Shown piece after piece: positions 43,921 through 55,200 of a stretch of 64,000 bases of DNA (position 1 is the first letter of the stretch; each line of letters opens with the position of its first letter). Where the stretch lies: NCBI GenBank assembly GCA_039545275.1, contig BCHS01000009.1:682001-746000 (forward strand). Reading direction: 5' to 3'. Source of the DNA: Pseudomicrostroma phylloplanum (taxonomy: Eukaryota; Basidiomycota; Exobasidiomycetes; Microstromatales). The position numbers were made by a program, and so were the translations under genes. Below the pieces are notes generated by a model. It saw only the letters and a list, made by a program, of their open reading frames with translations. It was not told where the DNA came from and did not search any database.

Positions 43921-44936
43921 GACATCAGGAAGTACCATTTGTCCCCACCTTCCTACAACGTACCTTGTCCGGCTCTTCCAATGAGCACCAGCGACAGCAG
44001 CAAGAGGAACAGCATCAGCAGCAGACAGTAGACTGGAGCAAGAAGCGCCCTGCCCCACTGTCTGCGGTCGAGGAGGACAAGGAAGACATCGGCACGGAGT
44101 GAGTCATGTTTCGGAGGAGGCGTCTGCTCCAATCCCTGCTGATCTCCCATCCATCCATTCAACTCCTTGCCCTCCCCGTTGCGATCTTCAAGTTCACACT
44201 TAGTTCGCCACCCCCGACACTCAAGAAGCCCCGCCATCAGAAGAAGGCCAACCAGCGGTGAGTCTTTGGTCGAACGTTGGCGGCGGCGTGGCTCTCCGGC
44301 AGTACTACCTCTGGTGGCCTTGGTCGAGTCAAGACACCACAGGAGACGCTCGGTAGACTTGGCAGCGCCAGGGTAGACGTTGCGATATTGGGCCCTACCC
44401 CCTCTCCTTGTTGCGACAGCGTGAGACTACGAACTGCATGGCCCGAACAACGGCAGGACCGAACAACGGGAGTCCGGGTGTCTACAATTGTGGAATTGGG
44501 AGAGCCCTTCGCCAGTAACGTACCCGATGCTCCAGCCAGACGAATGTAATGCTGACCATCTGACTGTTGTCTTCCCGATGTCTGTCGCTCTCGACAAAGG
44601 CCTCCTGTCGTGATCAACAAGGCCAGAAATTTACACACTTCTGGGCCTATCACCCACGTCAGTCAGCTGACTACCTACTTCAACGAGAAGACTATGGCAG
44701 TTGCGACAACCGGAGCATCTGCTCACGCCGGCTGCTCGGCTCCGTCGGCTGTCCCGCCGGCGGCGAAGCGCCGACGAGTTGCGACTGTGGAGGTCGACAC
44801 CTCAACCATCCGCGGATTCGACGCACACGTCGATCGAGTCAGGAAGGCTTCTGGGGAGAGCAATGAGGCTGGGGCCTCAGGCAGCGGTCATACTCGCACT
44901 ATGTCAAGCCCTGGACCCTCATTCCGCGGCGTCTAG
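43921..44936 (+). pseudogene. Tandem two-module family, copy D, 5'-truncated
   Basis: The N-terminal helical module is missing. Homology begins in the middle of exon 1 (VPTFLQRTLSGSSNEHQRQQ, then SKKRPAPLSAVEEDKED), directly after the 3' end of copy C. Exon 1 ends at 44100 with the same gtgagt donor as copy A. Exon 2 (acceptor cacacttag, about 44204-44267) gives SPPPTLKKPRHQKKANQ. The conserved long intron follows, and exon 3 (44600-44936) reads PPVVINKARNLHTSGPI, HAGCSAPSAV and KRRRVATVEVDTSTIRGFDA. Everything from mid exon 1 onward is in frame, so a fused transcript starting in copy C sequence could still be translated in part (an ATG lies at 43908). Confidence 0.6.
44308..44343 (+). other. 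Intronic hairpin, copy D
   Basis: CCTCTGGTG faces CACCACAGG (one mismatch), with CTTG/CAAG above it around loop gtcgagt. Confidence 0.5.
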
Positions 44937-44959
44937 AGCCACCCCTTGTTTATCCGCTC

Positions 44960-45100
44960 GCGACCACAAGACCACGCCACCGACCACATTTGAGACTAGT
45001 CTGCACGGCGTTGCACATATCACCAACGATGGTGATCCATCTGCCCACGCCAATTGCACAGCCCCCACTCCAACCCCAAAGCCGTGTCTGTTATCATTGC
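44960..45100 (+). pseudogene. Exon-3 fragment of the tandem family (copy E)
   Basis: Immediately after copy D the sequence reads PPTTFETSLHGVAHITNDGD and then HANCTAPTPTPKP. This matches the SLHGV and HASCTAP positions of copies C and A, but the fragment stops before the VEVD signature. Confidence 0.6.
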
Positions 45101-45816
45101 CTTCTTACTCGACGTCTCTCTTGCGCCATGCGAATCCAATGTACTTACAACGCTTCGAGGATAGGCTTACAAACCAGCAGGACCCTTATCAGGGTTGGCT
45201 GTGAATTGTGCCGCGCAGAGGTTGCAGGACTCTGTGCAGAAGCAGTCCACCGCCGGCCGTGTGATATCCCGATGCTGCTCTTGGGCTCAGATTGCTCCTT
45301 TTGGGACATCTGCAGACGACTTTCGGACCCTCGCTGTGCCGATAATCTCACTTGGCCTAGGTGAGAGTCAAGGCAGCTTACTAATGTCAGGCCTGAAAGC
45401 AAGTGACGAGGAGGTACGGGGGGAGGAAGGTACGAGAGATGACTCGTCTGTAGCTTTGTATTGCCGATGAGTGCGCCCTCCGCCGTCTCTCTCGAGCCAG
45501 TAGCTGCTGTTGCTGCTCGAAGTATGCGCTCGTGTGAGGGATGCTCGCCTTCCATATCTCCTCGCCTGGACTGTAGGAGGAGTTGCCTCTGAGCCTCTGC
45601 TTCCGCTCCGCTGACTTTTTCCCGGGCGCGCGGCAGCAGGGAGGCAGCGAGGAGGCAGTGTGTGTCTCACCACTGATTTTGGCTTCATCGTGGCTCCGAG
45701 CTTCTTCCTACCATCATCCTCGACTGGTGGCAGCGTCCTCGTACACTCCATCATCGTCCGACCCTGTACCGCCAGCATTGCTCCTCTGCTGATTGGACGT
45801 CCTGTCCCCGCCCGTC
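45101..45816. other. Intergenic, upstream of the TPR/DnaJ gene
   Basis: No supported gene. The right-hand 200 bp is the likely promoter of the co-chaperone gene. Confidence 0.5.
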
Positions 45817-47544
45817 ATGTCATCCTCGTCGTCCGATGCCTCGATGAACTCGGCCAGCTCCTCGCGGTCCGCCTCGCCCGTCCCCCTGGATGCTGCGACG
45901 CTGCGAGCCGAGGGCAATGAGCTCTTCAAGTCAAAGGCGTATGGCTCTGCCCTCGACAAGTACTCTGCCGCCATTGATCTCGAAGAGACGCAGAGGATAG
46001 CAAGCAGAAAAGCAAAGGCCAACGGAGCAGCAGGCAGCCAGACAAATGGATCCGTCCCCAATGGCGCCACTTCCGACTCGCTCTCCTCCCTCTACCTCAA
46101 TCGCGCTGCTGCTCTTATGGCTCTCAACCGTCATGGCAAGGCAGTGAGCGACTGTCGCAAGTCCATCGAGCTGCAGCAGGAGGCGGATGGCGAGGCTTCT
46201 GTCAAGAGTCAGCTTAGGTTGTGCAGAGCCCTCGTCGGATGTGGACAGCTAGACGAAGCCCAGTCTCGCCTCCAGTCGCTCCCCGACTCTGCCGAGACTC
46301 GGTCCCTCACCTCTTCTCTGCAGCCTCTCCTCGCCAGCTGGGCGGCTGTACAGAGAGACACGGCTTCGGGAGAGCTGCGAATGGCCAGCTTCGCTATCGA
46401 GCAGCTCCTATCCTCCTCCCTGGTTCCTGCTCCGCCTTTGGCCTGGAAGATCCTATCACTGTCACTCCTCTACATTCGCAATGATTCGTCACTTCAGCAG
46501 GCGTCGAGCAAAGTCACAGATCTCTTGCGGACAGATCCGAATCATCCAGAGATCCTCCTGCTGCGCGCTCGAGTGCTCTTCGCTCAGGGAGACCTGACAA
46601 AGACGGTCCAGCATACGCAAGCTGCGCTTCGCAACGATCCGGACCTTACTGCTGCAAGAGATCTGATGCGCTTCTCGCGGGCGATTGAGAAGACCAAGGA
46701 GGAAGGAAATACTGCCGCAAAGGGAGGGAGGTGGAGCGCAGCAAAGGACAAGTATACACAGGCGCTGAGGGAGCTCAAGGCGGAGAGCAGCGACGATCAC
46801 CCCAATGGTCAGACCAATGGCGCCGGCGGTGACAAGCCTCCCATGGCTACGCTGCATCTCACAGAGGGCGGATCTAGGCAGCTGCGAGCTACACTGTACT
46901 CGAATCGGGCAACCGCCAACTTCAAGCTCAAGGCGTACGATGCAGCCCTGTCAGACTGCAATTCCACCCTGTCCCTGATCCCATCCTACTCCAAGGCCAT
47001 TCGCACACGAGCGCGTACCAACCTAGCGCTCGATCTCTTTGATGACGCGATCAAGGACTTCAAGGAGGCCATTGAGACCGCTACTGAACAGAATGAGACT
47101 CAACAGCTGAAGAAGGAGCTGCAGCAGGCGCAGATGCTGCAGAAGCGATCCCTGCGCAAGGATCACTACAAGACGCTCGGCATCAAGCGCGATGCAGAGG
47201 AAAGCGAGATCAAGAAGGCTTACCGACTCGCTTCTCTCAAGCACCACCCAGACAAGGGAGGAGACGAAGCCAAGTTCAAGGAGATTGGTGAGGCGTACAA
47301 TATCCTCAGCGATCCCATGAAGAGGAGGCGATACGACAGTGGAGCCGATGATCCCGAATCAGAGGTTCAGTCGAACCCCTTCGGAGGCGGAGGCGGGGTG
47401 GATCTGAGCGACCTCTTTGGCGGTGGTGGTATGGGTGGTATGGGTGGAATGGGAGGCATGGGAGGCTTCCCTGGAGGCGGCTTCGGTGGCGGCGGTCCTA
47501 GCTTTGCAGGCACACGACCACCGCCCGGCTTCCAGTTTGGCTGA
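45817..47544 (+). CDS. TPR and J-domain co-chaperone (DNAJC7/Tpr2 type)
   Basis: A predicted cytosolic co-chaperone linking Hsp70 and Hsp90. Single exon, 575 aa, starting [15 protein letters not shown] repeats begin at [20 protein letters not shown], continue with [20 protein letters not shown], and a second cluster starts at [20 protein letters not shown] and [20 protein letters not shown]. The J domain (about residues 449-515) reads [20 protein letters not shown] and contains HHPDKGG with the essential HPD. The tail is Gly/Met-rich (repeated GGMGG) and Phe-containing, as in class B J proteins. Domain order matches human DNAJC7. It lies upstream of EGT1 on the same strand. Confidence 0.92.
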   Translation: MSSSSSDASMNSASSSRSASPVPLDAATLRAEGNELFKSKAYGSALDKYSAAIDLEETQRIASRKAKANGAAGSQTNGSVPNGATSDSLSSLYLNRAAALMALNRHGKAVSDCRKSIELQQEADGEASVKSQLRLCRALVGCGQLDEAQSRLQSLPDSAETRSLTSSLQPLLASWAAVQRDTASGELRMASFAIEQLLSSSLVPAPPLAWKILSLSLLYIRNDSSLQQASSKVTDLLRTDPNHPEILLLRARVLFAQGDLTKTVQHTQAALRNDPDLTAARDLMRFSRAIEKTKEEGNTAAKGGRWSAAKDKYTQALRELKAESSDDHPNGQTNGAGGDKPPMATLHLTEGGSRQLRATLYSNRATANFKLKAYDAALSDCNSTLSLIPSYSKAIRTRARTNLALDLFDDAIKDFKEAIETATEQNETQQLKKELQQAQMLQKRSLRKDHYKTLGIKRDAEESEIKKAYRLASLKHHPDKGGDEAKFKEIGEAYNILSDPMKRRRYDSGADDPESEVQSNPFGGGGGVDLSDLFGGGGMGGMGGMGGMGGFPGGGFGGGGPSFAGTRPPPGFQFG

Positions 47545-48009
47545 GCAGCGGGGCGAGGCTGCTTGCCCCTAGACTTTCGCTACGTATCTGCTACATCTCT
47601 CACCTCATTGTAGTGCTATGCTCCATCTCCCGATTCCATCGATGTCCTTTTAGATTTTGAGCCCAGGATAGACTTTCGCCTCAATCGATGCTTCCATGCA
47701 TGACCTTCTTCCGTTCCTGTCTTCCGCGCACGGTGGCACCACACCGGCGGCGACGGCGCTGCTGCCTCCACACGGTGATTGAGGCGGAAGGGTTCAGGCA
47801 CTGCCCCCGCTGCTAACCCCCTCGCGCCATACCAGCTCACCTTCACCCCTCACTCTCCTTCAGCCTCCACTGCTACTCGTCCAATCCAGTACTCACATCC
47901 TTCTTCCTCTCGTATGGTCTGACGTGGTGACGTGGCATCTCCATCGCATCCTTCCTTCCTTCTTTCCTCACACTCTCATTGCATCTACTCCTTGCTCAGT
48001 CTTCCCATC

Positions 48010-51000
48010 ATGGCTCCCGTTGCTACCTCCACTGCGCCCGAACAGCTCAGCAGTCTTCCCCTTCCATCTGACGCAGCGCCCAAGAAAGCGGCAAAGGCGG
48101 CATCCTCTTCTGCCTCTTCCGGCAAGGCTCATCCTCTCATCGACCTCTACTCTGGCTCCTCCGAAGGCCAGCAGTCACAGACGGACACGCTGCGTGCTGA
48201 GATCCTCCAAGGGCTCAAAGGCTCCAAGACGTCCATTGTTCCAGGCTCGACGGAGGATGCCGAAGATGTCAAGTGGGCGTACAACAAGACGCTGCCGACG
48301 ATGATCTTATATGACGAGGAAGGGCTCAGGCTGTACGACGAGGTGAGTGCTGAGCTCGCATCGACCAACGCTGTCGCAGCCTTGCTGACTAAGCGTCCGT
48401 TCGCCCGCCCTTCTGACGGCCTTGCCTTTCTTCACGCTTCGCCTACGCTGTCTCATAGCTCGTCAATGTGTCCGAATACTACCTGTGGAACGCCGAGACC
48501 TCCATCCTCCAGCAGCACGGCGCAGAGATTGCTCACCGGCTCTTTGGCTTCCAGACACCTGCTACGCGTGACCTTCTCCGGAAAGACAATGCTCAGCATA
48601 CCCCGCAAGACACACGACGAGTCTGCGAGGAGTTGAGCTCTCAGCAAAAGGCCAACGGCAACGGTCACTCCACAGTCGGTGCAAGTGCTTTCAACTCCCG
48701 GCTCTCGTCCAGCCAGAGTGCTGATGGCTCGCCAACGCTCGTGGAGCTAGGCGCTGGCTCACTCCGCAAGACGATCCACCTCCTGCGAGCACTGAAGGAC
48801 CTGCCTGTACCCCAGACGCACTACTATGCCCTCGACCTGGACAAGGCAGAGCTCAATCGTACCCTCTCCGACCTGCATCAGCAACTGGCAACCTCTGCCG
48901 ACGATCCCAACACTGTTCTCTCTGGCAAAGTCGACATCAGAGGCATCTGGGCTACCTATGACCAAGGCCTTGACCTAGTCGGACGAGATGGCCTGGACGA
49001 TGCCGACAGTGCTCGCCGCTGCTTGATGTGGCTCGGCTCGTCCATCGGAAACTTCGAACGGAGAGACGCTGCCGAGTTCCTCAAGAAGTGTGCGGGGACA
49101 GCCCTGCGACCTGGGGATACTATGCTCGTCGGCATTGACAGGCGCAACACTCCTAGGGACGTCGAGCTTGCCTACAATGACCCTTCCGGTGTTACACGAT
49201 CGTTCATCATGAACGGGCTCAAGCATGCTGATAGGCTCTTGGGAGGCAATGTCCTCAATTCTGCTCGCTTCGAGTACCATGATCGGTACAATGTCCTTGA
49301 GGGCCGTCACGAGAGCTACTACCGCTCGCTGGAAGAGCAGAACCTCTCGCTACCGGATGGAAGTACCGTGCACCTGGCAGCTGGCGAGCTCATCCACATC
49401 GAGCGCTCGTACAAGTACTCTGAGCGGGAGACTCTTGACGCCCTCGACCATGCAGGCCTGCGAGTCGTACAGAAGTGGTCCACTCCCTCGTCTCCTCACT
49501 ACGATCTGTGGCTGCTGGAGAAGCCACCCTTCCACTTTGAGTCAACGCGCTTGTTCACTGGCTGGAGGCAGAGTCTCTCGCAAGGTCTCTCTGTAGCGCA
49601 AGCTCACAACAGCAATGGCTCCCACGAGTACGATGCCGACGGAGGCGCTTCGTCTCTGGCCGTTGGACCTCGCCCGCAACCTCACATCTCGTGGGGCTCG
49701 TGGGGAATCCCAACGGCGTCCGAGTGGAGCAAGGTCTGGAGTAGCTGGGACACCATCACTTTGACTATGATCTCTCGCAAGCTCCTACACCAGAAGCCGA
49801 TCGACCTGCGCCACATCTGTCTCTTCTACATCGGACATATTCCTGCATTCGTCGACATCATGCTCCTCAAGACTTTGCCGGATCTCAAGCCAATCGATGA
49901 GCACTACAATGCCATCTTCGAGCGTGGCATTGACCCGCATGTGGACGATCCTACGCAATGTCACGCTCATAGCGAGGTACCCCAAAAAGAGGAGGACTGG
50001 CCACGAGTGGAAGAGATCCTTGCCTATCGCGAGTTGGTCATGAAGAGGGTTGAAGACATCTACCACGATGTGGCTAGTGGCAAGCGCGGCATGGATCGCC
50101 GGCTGGCGAGGACCCTCAGGATGACATTGGAGCACATTGAGCTCCACCAAGAGACGCTCCTCTACATGCTTGCGCAGTCTCCCAACACGCTTCCTCCAAA
50201 GGACGTTTCATCCCCCGACTGGGCCTCTCTAGCCCGTCTTTGGGACGAGCAGGACGCTCGGCAGGGTGGCCAAGAGGCTCGCGAGTCTTTGCTGTACTTC
50301 AAAGCAGACGTAGTCGAGCTTGGCCACAATGACGATGACGCAGAAGACTTTGATAGCCGGACCACGCGAGTCTCCAACGACGTGTCGTCTCTCAATGCTC
50401 AGCTGGCTCATCCCGAGTTTGGCTGGGATAATGAGACTCCCGCGCGAAAGGTACAGACGGGCGCTTTCTCCATCATGGCCACTCCGGTCAACAACGAACA
50501 ATACGCCTCCTTCCTCAAAGCCACTGGGTCGAGTGACTACCCTTCTTCATGGATCCAGAATGCCGCATCTTCGACCTCTCCCTTCAGTGTCCGTACCGTC
50601 TTTGGTCCCGTACCTATGTCTGTCGCCCGTCTCTGGCCAGTGCAAGGCTCTGGGTCCCAGCTCCGCAAGTACGCAGCCTGGAAGGGAGGTCGACTGCCCA
50701 CTCACGCCGAGCTGCGTCGGTTCCTAGACGCCAGCACCTCACCTCAATGCGTCGACCGACCAGGCAGCAACGTCGGCTTCCGCAACTGGCACCCCGTCCC
50801 CGCCAGCTTGCCCCAAGTCGACGGCGACGGCCTCCTCATTCCAGGCCACAACGGCGGCGTGTGGGAGTGGACATCAACAGCCTTCATGGACTACCCAGGC
50901 TTCCGTGCCTCTGCCCTCTACCCAGCCTACTCGGCCGACTTCTTCGACGGCAAACACGACGTGGTCCTTGGTGGCAGCTGGGCCACCACTCCGAGCGTTG

Positions 51001-51122
51001 CGGGTAGACGGACAGTTTGTAATACGTACCAGAGGGAGTACCCGTATAGCTTCATTGGCGCGCGAGTACTCTTTGATGAGGAGACGGTGGTCAAGGGCCC
51101 GAGGAGTCCAGTGAGGAAGTAG
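48010..51122 (+). CDS. EGT1: Ergothioneine biosynthesis protein EGT1 (EgtD-EgtB fusion)
   Basis: Egt1 trimethylates histidine to hercynine and then couples it to cysteine with O2, forming hercynylcysteine sulfoxide. Exons 48010-48342 and 48459-51122 (116-nt intron) give 998 aa. The methyltransferase half contains VKWAYNKTLPTMILYDEEG, SEYYLWNAETSIL and the SAM-binding LVELGAGSLRKT, then WLGSSIGNF. A DinB-like segment follows (SRKLLHQKPIDLRHICLFYI and HIPAFVDIMLLK), with the iron-ligand-type H residues of EgtB-like proteins (HIELHQET). The C-terminal sulfatase-modifying/FGE-like domain contains ATPVNNEQYASFLKATG and GSWATTPSVAGRRTVCNTYQ, ending YSFIGARVLF. The domain order EgtD-DinB-FGE is the fungal arrangement. 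Confidence 0.95.
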
Positions 51123-51435
51123 GCGCTCGCGAAGCTTCTTTTGCGCTGGCTCTCAATATGTCACGATCTAGTAGCTCCGTTCACTGTCTCTGTCATCCTC
51201 GCTCTCTTCTTCGAAACGAGCGTGCCATGCTCACCGGGCATCGGTACTCTCTCTGCCTGTCTTTTCTTGCTCACGTCTAAATCATGTCATCACGCTCCTT
51301 TCTCGCTTGCATGTGCACACGATCAGACTGCTCCGTCAAGGATCGTCAAGGCGCTTTGGATTTCACGACTCGAGCAGGCCACGACGACATTCGCCGCCAA
51401 CGCGGTCCTCTCCTCAGCCGCTCGGGTGCTGGCGC

Positions 51436-51931
51436 TCAGTAGCAGACCTGGATGTGCTTGCCGTTGTCCACAGCGCAATGCGACTCGCACTCCTGATAGG
51501 CCGGTAAAGACAAGAGCTTCAGGAAGCATGTACTGTCTTTGCCGCCTATGATACGAGAAGCGAAACGATTGTTCCGAAGGAGTCGTCGTCAGTCTCAAAG
51601 CCCAAGCAGACCTCGTGGGTACAGCGCCACTCACCTTTGTACGTCCCGCACTCGGCGACGCCTTCCTTCACCGAGCACGCCCCACTGTAGTCAGAGGGTG
51701 AGGGTCAGTCGGCAGGATGGCAGGATTTACCGGCTCTCTTTTGACTCACGGGCAAACCTTCGCTTCACCTCCCACGTAGACTCCACAGTGAGCAGCTGAG
51801 GGGACGGTACAGTAGCAGTGCGCCTGTCAATGTCTGGCGCTCCCATGGGCTTTCGGCACAAAGCACTCACCTCGAGCCGAGGAGCCGAGAGCTAGAGCGG
51901 TTATAGCTGTTGCGAGGAGAGAGAACTTCAT
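51436..51931 (-). CDS. Secreted Cys-rich cluster member 1 (divergent; frame uncertain)
   Basis: The signal peptide MKFSLLATAITALALGSSA begins at 51931. Exons 51931-51871, 51823-51750, 51684-51635 and 51545-51436 follow the exon plan of its neighbours. Reading exons 2-4 in one frame gives HCYCTVPSAAHCGVYVGGEA, KVCPGACSVKEGVAECGTYK and a terminal part with QECESHCAVD and VCY, ten cysteines in all. Exon 1 joins exon 2 one base out of register with that frame, so either an indel, an unusual acceptor or a sequencing error is present. It is the most divergent member, lying closest to EGT1. Secretion is inferred from the signal peptide. Confidence 0.5.
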
Positions 51932-52611
51932 GGCGTGTGGACGGGGTCTGGTGGGGGTGTTGATGGGAAGACAAGAAGGCTTCACGAGCGAGCTCCCACT
52001 TGAAGTACCCTTGCAGACGAGACGCATGACCTTTCACGAGCCCGGCTTCGGCAGCTGACCCTTTGCTCTGTAGCAGGCAATGGTACGCCGCTCGCACATT
52101 CGCTTTACAGGAAAGGAACACTCTTTTGGAATCATTGCCCGAAGCAATCGATGATTTCCCGTCGGCAGCACCCCTGATCGGCCAGCCGAAGTCGCGGCGG
52201 TGGACCTCGACGTGCACGGCTGGAGACCGAGCGGGCTGAAAGGGCCTATATGGGTATGCTACGGGACTGCCTTACTCTCCGGAGGGGGGCAACCAACATT
52301 TTCTCCGGCCCTCTCATCGCTGCTGGACGTGCTACCTGAGTGCCTTTGGGATTCGGAAAGAGGCAAGCACAACGCCCCTCTGGACGAGGAACCTCAGGCT
52401 CGCAGTGCAGAGGCGGCTACAGTAGAACGTGTTAGCCGACCACGGTACACAGACACATCAGTCTGCTCAAAGGGATAGAGAGTTCAGGCGATATCTTATC
52501 ACATTATAAGCATTGACGTTGGCCGGATCAAAGGTTGCAGTGCAGGAAGAAACGCAAGCAGAGTTGCAGGCAGAGCCAGACTAACTTGCCTCACACGTCT
52601 TATGCTCCTCA

Positions 52612-53174
52612 TCAGCAATCAACTTTACCGGATGAGCTCAAAGGCGTGCAGTCCGTCTGACAGACCTTGCTGGATGGCATGCGGCTTTCGACGATTGCCC
52701 AGCAACCGCTGCCTTGGGCGCCTGATAAGATCCGGCGGAGTGATCCGACGGAGTGGAGTCAGCTCAACACTGTACCTCCCATGATCTGACAAGACCTCTA
52801 CTGACCTTTGGAAGTCCACTTCCCTTCTTTGTCCTGGCAGACAGGCTCCCTCATGGTGTCGAGCCTACAGCCATTTCTGTCAGGGAGACGTAGTGGACCG
52901 AGGTTTGGTTAGCAGGCGAATTTGGTGGCCGGAGGTGGCTGCTCCACTCCACTCACGGACATGAGATGAAGGTCCCATCTGCGGCCTTCTTAGCGCAGTG
53001 GACGGCTGTCGAGCCACAGCAGAGGGGGAGTGGGGTGGTCAGAAAGGTCATACACCTCGGTGTGGCGTCAGATCCATGCCGATGTGGGGACAGCGCTCAT
53101 TGCTCACCGCTGGTACCGGTCACGCAAAGAAGCGCCGTCGCAACGGCTACGATTGTGGTGGAAGCGAAGCGCAT
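52612..53174 (-). CDS. Secreted Cys-rich cluster member 2
   Basis: Four exons join in frame: 53174-53108, 53005-52957, 52876-52806 and 52721-52612, giving 98 aa. The signal peptide is MRFASTTIVAVATALLCVTG. The mature part has eight cysteines: HCAKKAADGTFISCPNGCRL, EPVCQDKEGKW, GSGCWAIVES, KVCQTDC and VDC. It has the cluster's CPxxC centre and the GC[WY] before the fifth cysteine. Introns 1 and 4 positions match members 5, 6, 8 and 9. No enzymatic motif is seen; four disulfides are likely. A role outside the cell is inferred only from the signal and cysteine pattern. Confidence 0.75.
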
Positions 53175-53621
53175 CTTGAGCTCGTTGGAATGGCAAAGGC
53201 CGGGAGATGTGGTGAAGAGGAGTGGTAGGGAGTGAAAGATGGGGATTTTGCCGGACTCGGTTCTCGAAGCTGCATCGGCTATCTCCCTCCGACCTGGCAT
53301 GGTGACGGGCGAGAATTGCCCTGGTGCCTCGCCTCGGACTTCCTCAACGTATACCCGGGCCCAGTTTTCCGGCCGGAAGGCGCCGAGCGCGGACTTCCGG
53401 CTTCCATCCGACACACACTGCTATGCTACCCAACGGTGCAAAGCTGAAGACACCTCGAAAAGCCGCACTTCAAGGGTTTGGAATTCACGGACGGAAGTCG
53501 GAGTCTCTAACAATAGGGGTATCGGAAGCTGGGCACCTTCTGCCAAGAGTGACACAGTACGGTGTTCTTGTCGCTGACCACTTATTGACAGCGAGTCACC
53601 TGCTATGTGCCACACATGGGC

Positions 53622-53994
53622 TCAGAGTCCTCCAATGCAGGTGCCGTCGCTGCACGAGATCGTGCAGAACAAGCCTGTACCCCTACCCTGTGCGTCGGCG
53701 GCATAGCAACCCTTGAGTGAGGGATCTGAGGGGACATCGATCACGATTGAGAGGCAAGTCAGCTCTATCTTTCTTTGGACTTCATGAGCACAATCTGTAC
53801 TGACCTTTTCTGTACGAGCCACCCTTCTGTCTGCAAGCGATCCCCGTCGTCCCGACGTCGCAGCCACCTGGGCATGCGACGAAGATGTTGTCCTTATTCT
53901 TCGTGGCACAGACGAGAGCATCGGCAGTGTTTGCGCTGAAGAGGCAGAACAAAGCAGTCGCAAGAACGGTGAAGCTGACGGTAGTGTAACGCAT
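53622..53994 (-). CDS. Secreted Cys-rich cluster member 3 (intron-poor)
   Basis: Exons 53994-53805 and 53725-53622 give 97 aa. Start MRYTTVSFTVLATALFCLFS is a signal peptide. The mature sequence has ALVCATKNKDNIFVACPGGC, DVGTTGIACRQKGGSYRK, then after the only intron DPSLKGCYAADAQ, LFCTISCSDGTCIGG. Eight cysteines; the last spacing is short (x4), as in member 6, its closest relative. Members 2, 5, 6, 8 and 9 have introns after the signal peptide and at CP|xxC; both are absent here, so two introns were lost or never gained. Confidence 0.8.
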
Positions 53995-54242
53995 TGTGAT
54001 TCGATGGGGATGGGATGGGCGAAGTGCTGTGATAGTGGTAAAGTCTGGGAAAGCAGTGATGTATCAGTCGAGAGCAAAGCCCCTTTTGTACTGCCACGGT
54101 TATGGACCCCTGACCCGGGAGAGAGCGGGCTACACCCCTCTCTGTGACTCACCTTGGAGTCCATTGACGGCTTTCGCCCCTCTTTCGGCGGCACGGTGAC
54201 GGCTTTACATAAGGCACTGCCCCTTATTCCGGAACGCAAGAT

Positions 54243-54269
54243 TTTCCGTCGGCACAGCATTGCTCTCCG
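54243..54269 (-). promoter_or_regulatory. Shared upstream block, member 3
   Basis: The + strand segment tttccgtcggcacagcattg followed by ctctcc lies about 250-275 bp upstream of the member 3 start. It matches the blocks upstream of members 4, 6 and 7. Confidence 0.4.
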
Positions 54270-54514
54270 ATTCTCTGCAAGAGCAAGGAGCACAGAACAC
54301 CGGTACGGGATCCGACCTCCCTCTTTCAGATGCGAAAGGCTACTAGGCAAACAATCATGAGGAGCCGCATCAATCTTTGTTTCAAGTCTCGCTCACACAG
54401 TGGACAGCGCGTGAGAAAAGGACATGCTCGAAGAGAAAGAATCTTCGCCTACGATGTCACTCTGTCGCAGAGTGTAGGCAGGCAAAGCTACCGCCCAGCT
54501 TGGGTCCTGTCTAT

Positions 54515-54994
54515 TCACTCGCAGGTGTAGCTGCCCGATGAGTGGGGTGCGTCACACTTCACATTGCATCGGAGGGGCTTGTACTTGGATTGGCTGAACA
54601 CGAGCCAGCACCCGGCTGACCTTCCACCTATAGGACAGTCCAATGCAAAAGAGCAGGTCAGCATAGTGTCCAACGAATTTCTCCTCTCTAGAGACGTTCG
54701 CCTCACCTCCGGTGGGGGGACCATTGAGGTGTTTGCACGTGGGATCGCCCGCTTGATCGACGTCACATCCGCCAGAACAAGGTAGGAACCAACCATTGAC
54801 GTCCCTCGTTGCGCATGAAAAGGCTATGGACAAAAGGTACGAACAGCGGTTGCGACTTGCTCAGAGTCAGCATGCCTGGCACTTTTGCGCGGAGAGCTGA
54901 CATCGGAGGATCACTCACCGCTGGCAGTGCTTGCACTGGAAAGGCAAAGCAGGGCCGTCGCCATGGCCGTGAACATGAGGGCAGCGTGACGCAT
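54515..54994 (-). CDS. Secreted Cys-rich cluster member 4
   Basis: Exons 54994-54919, 54823-54707 and 54627-54515 give 101 aa. The signal peptide is MRHAALMFTAMATALLCLSS. The mature sequence reads FSCATRDVNGWFLPCSGGCD, DPTCKHLNGPP, AGCWLVFSQSKYKPLRC, NVKCDAPHSSGSYTCE. Eight cysteines with standard cluster spacing. It lacks the CP|xxC intron, like member 7, with which it shares the CATRDxNGW and NGPPT sequences; the two are recent paralogs. Confidence 0.8.
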
Positions 54995-55170
54995 TGAGAG
55001 TCGACAGGGGTGGGCGGTTGATTCAAGGGCTGTAGGGAGTACCGGTGAGGAAGCGAAAGGCGGTTCGCTGATCATCTCAGGCTGAGCCCTATGAGCCGCG
55101 TCGGCCATTTGGCGCCGGTGAGAGGATGGGGTGGGCTCACATTGCCCCTGTACCTCACTTTCGGGACGCA

Positions 55171-55200
55171 GGAGCTCCGGCGGCACAGCCCTGCTCTCAG
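55171..55200 (-). promoter_or_regulatory. Shared upstream block, member 4
   Basis: The + strand segment ggagctccggcggcacagcc followed by ctgctctc lies about 180-205 bp upstream of the member 4 start. The preceding tcgggacgcagg also matches member 7 upstream DNA (tcgggacgtagg). Its function is inferred from recurrence at members 3, 6 and 7. Confidence 0.4.
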
